This document shows, one piece after another, positions 58,187 to 64,000 of a stretch of 64,000 nt of DNA. The position numbers and the translations under genes were made by a program. Every line of letters begins with the position of its first letter. The stretch's first letter is position 1. The notes under the pieces were generated by a model that worked only from the letters and a program-made list of their open reading frames with translations, was not told where the DNA came from and did no database searches. Origin of the DNA: Humulus lupulus (Eukaryota; Streptophyta; Magnoliopsida; Rosales; Cannabaceae). The stretch is taken from positions 89,388,888-89,452,887 of the forward strand of contig NC_084796.1 of assembly GCF_963169125.1 (NCBI RefSeq), in the 5' to 3' direction.

Positions 58187-58536
58187 AGTTCGTATTCAGA
58201 ATTGCTTTGAAAACCCAACCTTTAAAAAGTCGTAGACTTTCCAAATTTCCAAATTCTATGTTGCAAAAGTTTATCTTAAGTTTGCAGAATATTTCAAAGT
58301 CTTTCGAGGGTTATATGCCCCCCAAGCAATCAGAATTTATAAATATTCTGGATTGCTTTTACATAATCAACACGTGCTAAATAACAATGATAAATTGAAA
58401 ATTATTGTATCGTGTTTAAATTACACAATAACCTTATACTATTCAAATTCACACAATAGAAAACTTGGCTTTTATATTTAAGCCTTACAAAAGATGAATT
58501 ATATAGTCTAACAAAAATTTCCTATCACTAGTAGTA
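58187..58536. other. Spacer downstream of Tat pol
   Basis: AT-rich sequence between the solo LTR and the end of the minus-strand pol. No gene seen. Confidence 0.45.
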
Positions 58537-59929
58537 ATACTTCTTGAGATGCAAGGCGTTCCAACTTTATGGAACCATCTCTCCCTTTAATCAGGCTAGT
58601 CTGAAGGTTTCTTCCCGTAAGATCTCCATGACCTAATAAGGTCCTTCGCAGTTCAGTCCCAGTACACCGTCTTTAGGATCTTTGTTAGCTTGGAATACCC
58701 TTTGGAGCACTAAATCTCCAAGTTTGAGTCTGCGCTCTTTGACCTTTGAGTTAAAGTAGCGCGCCACCCTTTGCTGATAATGGGCGAGTTGTAGCTAAGA
58801 TTCTTCTCATTGCTCTTCAATTAAATCCAAGGATGCATTAAGTAGGTCATGATTCGGATCTTGGTCAAAGGTCATTTGCCTGTACGACGTTACCAAAGCC
58901 TTGATTAGGAGCAAAGCTTCACTTCCAAAAGTTAGAGAGAATGGAGTATGTCTAGTGAAAATGCGGTGTTAGGTCCTCTAGGCCTAGAGTACTTGTGGGA
59001 GCTGCTCGGGCCATAGTCTTTAGCATCCTTTAGCTGTTTCTTTAGATTTTCCTTGAGGGTTTTATTTACTGCATCGACCTTCCCATTGGCCTAAGGGTAT
59101 GCCACTAAAGAGAAGCTCTTAATTATGTCATATTTCTCGCAGAAAGTTGTGAACAAATCGCTGCCAAATTGAGTCTCATTGTCCAACACAATCTTCTTTG
59201 GGAGTCCAAATCGGCACATTATGTTCGTTACCACAAAGTCCAATATTCTCTTCGAGGCTATAGTTGCCAGGGATTCTGCCCCAACCCACTTTGTGATATT
59301 GTCGATTGCGACAACCGTATAGCGAACTCCTCCCTTTCTAGTTGGCAACGATCCAAATAGGTCAATCCCCTACAACGAATGGCAAGGGCAAGGAGATCAT
59401 GGTTAAATCCATGGGTGCAGCTCGGGCGATGGTGCCAAAGAGTTGGAATTTGTCACACTTGAGGACATATGAGGTTGATTCCTTTTTTTGGGTGGGCCAA
59501 AAATAGCCCTGCCGCTACCTTTATGGCCAAGCTTTTCCCCCCAGCGTGGTCTCCACAAAACCCTTCGTGATTTTCTCTAAGGATAACTTGCGCTTCCTCG
59601 GGGAAGACACATCTTAGAAGAGGCATTGAGTGACCTCATCTGTATAGAATCCCCTCGACCATAACATACCTCGGGACCTAGTATAGCAGTTTTCGCGCAT
59701 CCTTTTTGTCTTCAGACAGTTTTTTGAACTCGAGGTATTCAATGATAGGATTCATCTAGCTCGATCCTTCGAAAATCTTTTCGACCTCTCTCGGCTCTTC
59801 ATCTATACTTGGTTTGTCCAAGAATTCTACAGGTACCACATTCAATGTGTTCGCTTCTTTGGTGGTGGCGAGTCGGGCTAAAATATCTGCATTTGTGTTC
59901 TGTTCTTGTGGAACTTGTTTGATGGAGTA
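58537..59929 (-). pseudogene. Tat-type gypsy pol, integrase and C-terminal part
   Basis: Minus-strand frames read, in order: NTNADILARLATT (just after the LTR), VPRYVMVEGILYR, a degraded zinc-binding region, YTVVAIDNITKWVGAESL and VLDNETQFGSDLF (catalytic Asp regions, 59110-59320), TPFSLTFGSEALL (about 58930), and the tail LGDLVLQRVFQANKDP and SWNALHLKKYY (58545-58740). Stops and frameshifts are frequent. The sequence style (GDLVLR.VF, WNA.HLKKYY) is that of the Tat lineage of plant gypsy elements. It joins 62436-64000 if the solo LTR at 59930-62435 is discounted. Confidence 0.88.
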
Positions 59930-60376
59930 TGTAACGCCCTAATTACTCCAAGACCATTACTGTGGACTTTAAACAGTGTTTAACTCGCTAAACGAGTCAT
60001 TTAGTTATAAACGTGCATCTAGGTGTTATTAATAGGCTAAGGTGAAAAATCTCGATCAAAAGGAATGTATATATTTTATTTAAAACATAAAACTGTATAT
60101 GGGCCCATAAAAGTGTTTACAACGTTATTTATAATCCAAAATGGTCATTACAGTGTAAAAATTACAACCCGCCGACCTAAGCGGCAAAAATAGGGTTAAC
60201 CCCTAGTTCCTCTGAGAAACACCTTGGCCGTGGTGGTCAAGCAGCCGCATATGTACACATCACCACCTAAGGTCTCCACTCAAGGCGGGGTGAGCTTTTC
60301 TTTCCCTTTACCTACACCACATAGCACCCGTGAGCCAAGGCTCAGCAAGAAAACTTATTACAGCATGTATGTAATA

Positions 60377-60530
60377 TCAATAAGTGATTATGGTAATCAT
60401 TCTGGGCTTGTAGCCCTAATCAGATAAGTGAATAATAATAAATGATTCTTGTAATCATGCTGGGGCTTGTAGCCCTAATCAGAAAAGTGAATCACACTTT
60501 GGGCTCCGTACCCTAATCAGATAAGTGACT
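60377..60530 (+). repeat. Degenerate tandem repeats with cttgtagccctaatcagataagtga
   Basis: Three imperfect units each with gccctaatcaga-aagtga or gtaccctaatcagataagtga (about 60410, 60470, 60510). Located at the place of the 89-bp duplication in the related 25603 LTR. Confidence 0.65.
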
Positions 60531-61279
60531 ATTAATTCATACTCTGAATATATGACTAATAAGTCTATCTCTGGATAGATGACTAATAAGTCTATATCTA
60601 GGGCTTTGCACCCTAAGCCATGTGACATTGAGTCACCTGAGCCTTTTGGCTCTGGCTCTATATAACTAGTCTTTAGACTAGACAAGCGTTTTTAGATTTC
60701 ATCAAACTTAGGGTCGATCAAGAATTTCATGCTCATGGTGATTATATCTAATCATATCGGACTGTGTTAAACACATTAATGTCGTTCTTGACACTTAAGC
60801 CAATACCATACGACCAATGCTCATATCACCGCTGAACTTGATAGATAAGTCACAGCTGCAGGATCAATACTAAACACCATTGTCATTCTCTAACTAATAA
60901 GTCATTTCAATACACAAATAAGCAAAGTTGCTATGCATTTAATATGCAATCAATGTCATTATATAAAGCATTCAACATGCTTCATCAATAACCATGCATG
61001 TCACATACTGAGTGCAGTTTTCTTACCTCTAGTTCGAGCGAGAAATAATAAAAGAACGACCTTTGAGAACGATCAGTCCTTAAGTTCCTTAGCAGTCACC
61101 TAGTCATAACCAAATATGGAATTCCATTAATAAAATAAATCATAAAAGTTTCATGGTCTAAACCTCACTCTCGGGACCTCGAATCCTACTAACACGGTTA
61201 GTAGATTCGATCCCGAGCCTTAAGAGTTGAAACCCCAAGCCTAAAACCCTTGAAAAACCCTTCTTAGTTCAAAAAGGAA

Positions 61280-61470
61280 GGGTGGGTCGCAACCTGGCAT
61301 AGTGGGTCGCGACTCACCCTCAAGATAGAGAGCACCATCTGAAGAACCAAGGGCGGGCCACGACTTGGCCCAAGGTGGGTCGCAGCGCGCCTACTTCACA
61401 GAGCCGAGGGAGGCTCTGACTTGGGTCCAGTTTGCGACTTGGCCTAGTGGGTCGCAACTTGACCTAGGGA
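61280..61470. repeat. GGGTCGC(G/A)ACT motif cluster in LTR
   Basis: Copies of gggtcgcaac, gggtcgcgac, gggccacgac and gggtcgcagc occur within about 190 bp. CpG-containing and partly palindromic (gtcgcgac). Confidence 0.7.
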
Positions 61471-62435
61471 TCCCAGCTCCCCTGCCATTTTCAAACCTCA
61501 TCAAACCTTTATCAAATCAACCTAGAAATCACATCCAAGCATTACCACAATATATACATCATTCAACCAACAAAACCCAAGCTTTGAACCATTTAAAACC
61601 ACCTCAAATAGCCACTTCTATAATCAAAACTTCAAGCTCAAACTAACTTAAAAACAAAGAGAAACCACAAAAACATGGCTGAAAACCTTACCTCACTTTC
61701 GAAATGAACCCCCTTCAATGGTTGAACTAAGGTCCTAAGCTCCAAACTTTGATTTCCTTACTTGACTCCTCAAATTGAGCTTCAAAAATCCAAAGGAAGA
61801 CAAGAGGTGAAAGACGATCGTGAGGTAGAAGAAGCTACTATGTTTTGCCTTATTTCCTCTACATCTTTCCTTTAGTTTAAATATATCCTAACGTCAAAAG
61901 ACCAAAATGCCCACAAGCCTAATTTAACTTCTTAGCAGCCCCCAATGGCAAAATCATTCTTTCCCGTCTATCCCGTTAATTATAATTAACGTCCTCCAAT
62001 TCTCGTTATTCCCAATATTCTCAAATAATAATTAAATCATATCTCATTACCATTTAACTCCCGGTAATGTACTAATCATCAAATTACCCCGAGACTCACC
62101 CCGAGCCCGATAAATAACCTCGTTATGACCAAGCCGCTAACTTGCATTCTAAGATTTTCTCATGCCGAATAGCTCGAACATATCCACATAATAATGTGGC
62201 CTCATCCATACCTCACCAACATGCATGAAAATATACAAATATGGCCTTAATGGTTAAAATTACCAATATACCCTTACAATGAAAAGTGGACCCACATGCA
62301 TGAATTTATCATCATAGAATAATATAACTCACATAATCATACATATAACCACATAATTGTATAATAAATCAATTATGGCCCTCCCGGCCCTCTAATCCAG
62401 GCATTGTGCCACATTAGGGAATTTGGGACATTACA

Positions 62436-64000
62436 GAGTAGAATTCAAACTCTGACAGTTTGCTTTTTACCTTAGCTAGATAAGCTGCCATTTTGATTCT
62501 TCGAGCTTGATATTCCCCCAATACTTGATTAACCACGAGCTAAGAATCACTAAAACATTGAATTGCCTTTGCTTTCAACTCTTTTGCTACCCGAACTCGA
62601 GCCAATAAAGCCTCGTACTCTGCTTCATTGTTGGATGTGTCAAAACCGAATCTCAGAGTTGTATGGAAGCAATGTCCTTCAGGTGTAATTAGGATTATGC
62701 CAGCTTCAGATCCTTTCATGTTGGATGACCCGTGAACAAAGGGTTTCTACAATTCTTGTATTGGTTACCTCTTAGACTCGTCCTAGAACCCAGTACATTT
62801 AGCTAAGAAGTCAGCGAGCGCCTGGCCCTTTTTTTGCTGCCCGTGGCTTGTATAATATTTCGAATTGACTAAGTTCGACGACCCTCTTCAATAAACGTCT
62901 CGATGCTTCAGGCTTTTGTAAGACCTGTCTTAAAATTTTATCGGTTAAGACGTGTATGGTGTGGGACTGAAAATATGGTCTAAGCTTCCTCGAAGCCAAG
63001 ATTAAGCAAAACGCGAGCTTCTCAATCAAATGATATCTGGATTTAGCTCCCAAAAGCCTCTTACTTGTGTAGTATACTGGTTTTTGTGGTCGATTATCTT
63101 CTCGAACTAACACAGCGCTAACCACGTTCTCCTTTACCGCTAAGTATAAGTATAGACATTCCTCTAGAAATGCCTGTTCGCATTCTTCTATCCATTAAAG
63201 TCGTATGTTCCCCCTATGCAAAGTATAGAAGGGGAGGCATTTGTCTGTGGACTTGGACACAAACCGATTTAAGGCCACAAATTTTCCAGTTAAGCTCTAG
63301 GCTTCTTTACGCGACCTGGGTGTCGACATTTCTAACAACGATATGACTTTTTCAGGTTTTCCTCGTTCCCCCTTGAGTTAACTATAAATCTTGGAAATTT
63401 CCTCGACGAGATTCTAAAGATGCACTTCTAGGGGTTCATCTTCATATGATAAGTATGTCAAAACATTCTTCCAGATCGGATACATAGTTATTGGCAATTT
63501 TTGACTTGACAAGTATTTCATCGACGTACAGTTTCATGTTTTTCCTGATCTGATCAACAAACATTTTGTTGACTAGCCTTGATATGTGGCAGTAGCATTC
63601 TTTAGCCTGAATGACATGACTATGTAGCAGTTTACATTGTGTTCGGTCATGAAGCTGGTGTGCTCTTGGTCCACAGGGTTTATCGTGATTTGGTTATATC
63701 TAGAATACGCGTCCATCCCATTATATAGCAATATGCATTTCTTTAGCCCAAAACTGTTTTTTAAACACAAGTTGTTTTTCATCATCCAAATATGTTTTCA
63801 GTTTTTCTGATTTTTGAAAACTATTTCTAGAAAACGTTACCCAAACACGTTAAATTTTTAAAAACTACAAAAAACTGTTTTATATTCTCAGTTTTGAAAA
63901 TAGACAGCCGCTTAAATTTTATTCCCTTAAACACAAGATAAGAACGATTACTATTAACATAAAGGACAAACTATTTGTCATTATAAGAAGTATTCATCCA
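62436..64000 (-). pseudogene. Tat-type gypsy pol, RT and RNase H part (runs off right edge)
   Basis: Minus-strand order from the right: RT palm MDAYSRYNQITINPVDQEHT and YIVMSFRLKNATATYQG (63573-63720), RNase H VSAVLVREDNRPQKPVYYTS, then RYHLIEKLAFCLILASRKL and LRQVLQKPEASRRLLKRVVE (62830-63125). A second, plant-type RNase H follows: GSSNMKGSEAGIILI, SNNEAEYEALLARVR and SDSQ-like regions (62445-62740), cut by the solo LTR. Two RNase H modules in series are characteristic of Tat elements. Several stops and frame changes; the N-terminal part lies beyond 64000. Confidence 0.88.

Larger units (their letters stand above)
59930..62435 (-). repeat. Solo gypsy LTR with GAGTA duplication
   Basis: A 2506-bp LTR; its plus strand starts TGTAACGCCCTAATT and ends GGGACATTACA, flanked by GAGTA on both sides (59925-59929, 62436-62440). 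It interrupts the RNase H to integrase coding of the Tat element cleanly: EFYS resumes as IKQVPQEQN. Related to the LTRs at 3979, 6504 and 25603. No internal region, so solo. Contains a gggtcgcgact/gggtcgcaact cluster at 61280-61470 and a minus-strand TATA-like GGATATATTTAA near 61885. Confidence 0.93.

Overview
This window is plant nuclear DNA made almost entirely of transposable elements. I found no convincing host gene, tRNA, rRNA or CRISPR array. The coding signal is reverse-transcriptase polyprotein fragments, long terminal repeats (LTRs) starting TG and ending CA, primer-binding sites (PBS) matching the 3' end of plant initiator-Met tRNA, polypurine tracts (PPT), one L1-type LINE fragment and one hAT-type MITE. 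The AT-rich spacers and lineage mix (Ty3/gypsy chromovirus, Tat-type gypsy, Ty1/copia) suggest a repeat-rich eudicot. The LTR style resembles what I recall from Cannabaceae/Rosales, but that is a weak guess.

Left part (1-17880): a nest about six levels deep. A copia RNase H remnant (17606-17880) is interrupted by a plus-strand gypsy LTR (tail 17223-17605). That LTR is interrupted by a minus-strand gypsy element (9694-17222), whose 5' LTR carries the MITE (16086-16677). The gypsy 3' LTR is cut by a minus-strand copia element (LTR 7838-9693). The copia leader is cut by a plus-strand gypsy LTR (tail 6504-7529), and that one by a minus-strand gypsy element (1-6503) running off the left edge.

Middle (17881-29689): poorly resolved repeat sequence, a gypsy-like LTR, a LINE fragment fused to a truncated minus-strand gypsy element (22743-27770), and a copia integrase remnant (29407-29689).

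29690-47035: a decayed plus-strand gypsy element (LTR 29690-31620, gag-pol, 3' LTR from 46224). A nearly intact 9.65-kb minus-strand chromovirus-like element (36238-45888) is inserted in it, with a perfect GGCCT target-site duplication (TSD). Its gag-pol is one uninterrupted reading frame of 4.6 kb carrying five in-frame stops. Upstream of gag it carries an extra intact open frame (ORF1). ORF1 looks spliced: a 63-nt first exon starts beside the PBS and is followed by a 68-nt GT-AG intron. The same donor could also splice in frame to gag. This is the most interesting item in the window.

Right part (47036-64000): a Tat-type gypsy element on the minus strand (RT, RNase H, integrase from right to left), with an antisense extra ORF on the plus strand beyond the end of pol. 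It is cut by five solo LTRs from at least four families. Three have perfect 5-bp TSDs or TSD-length repeats that rejoin the reading frame when one copy is discounted (48576-50044, 51629-53478, 59930-62435). Two have near-matching TSDs (53681-55941, 56312-58186).
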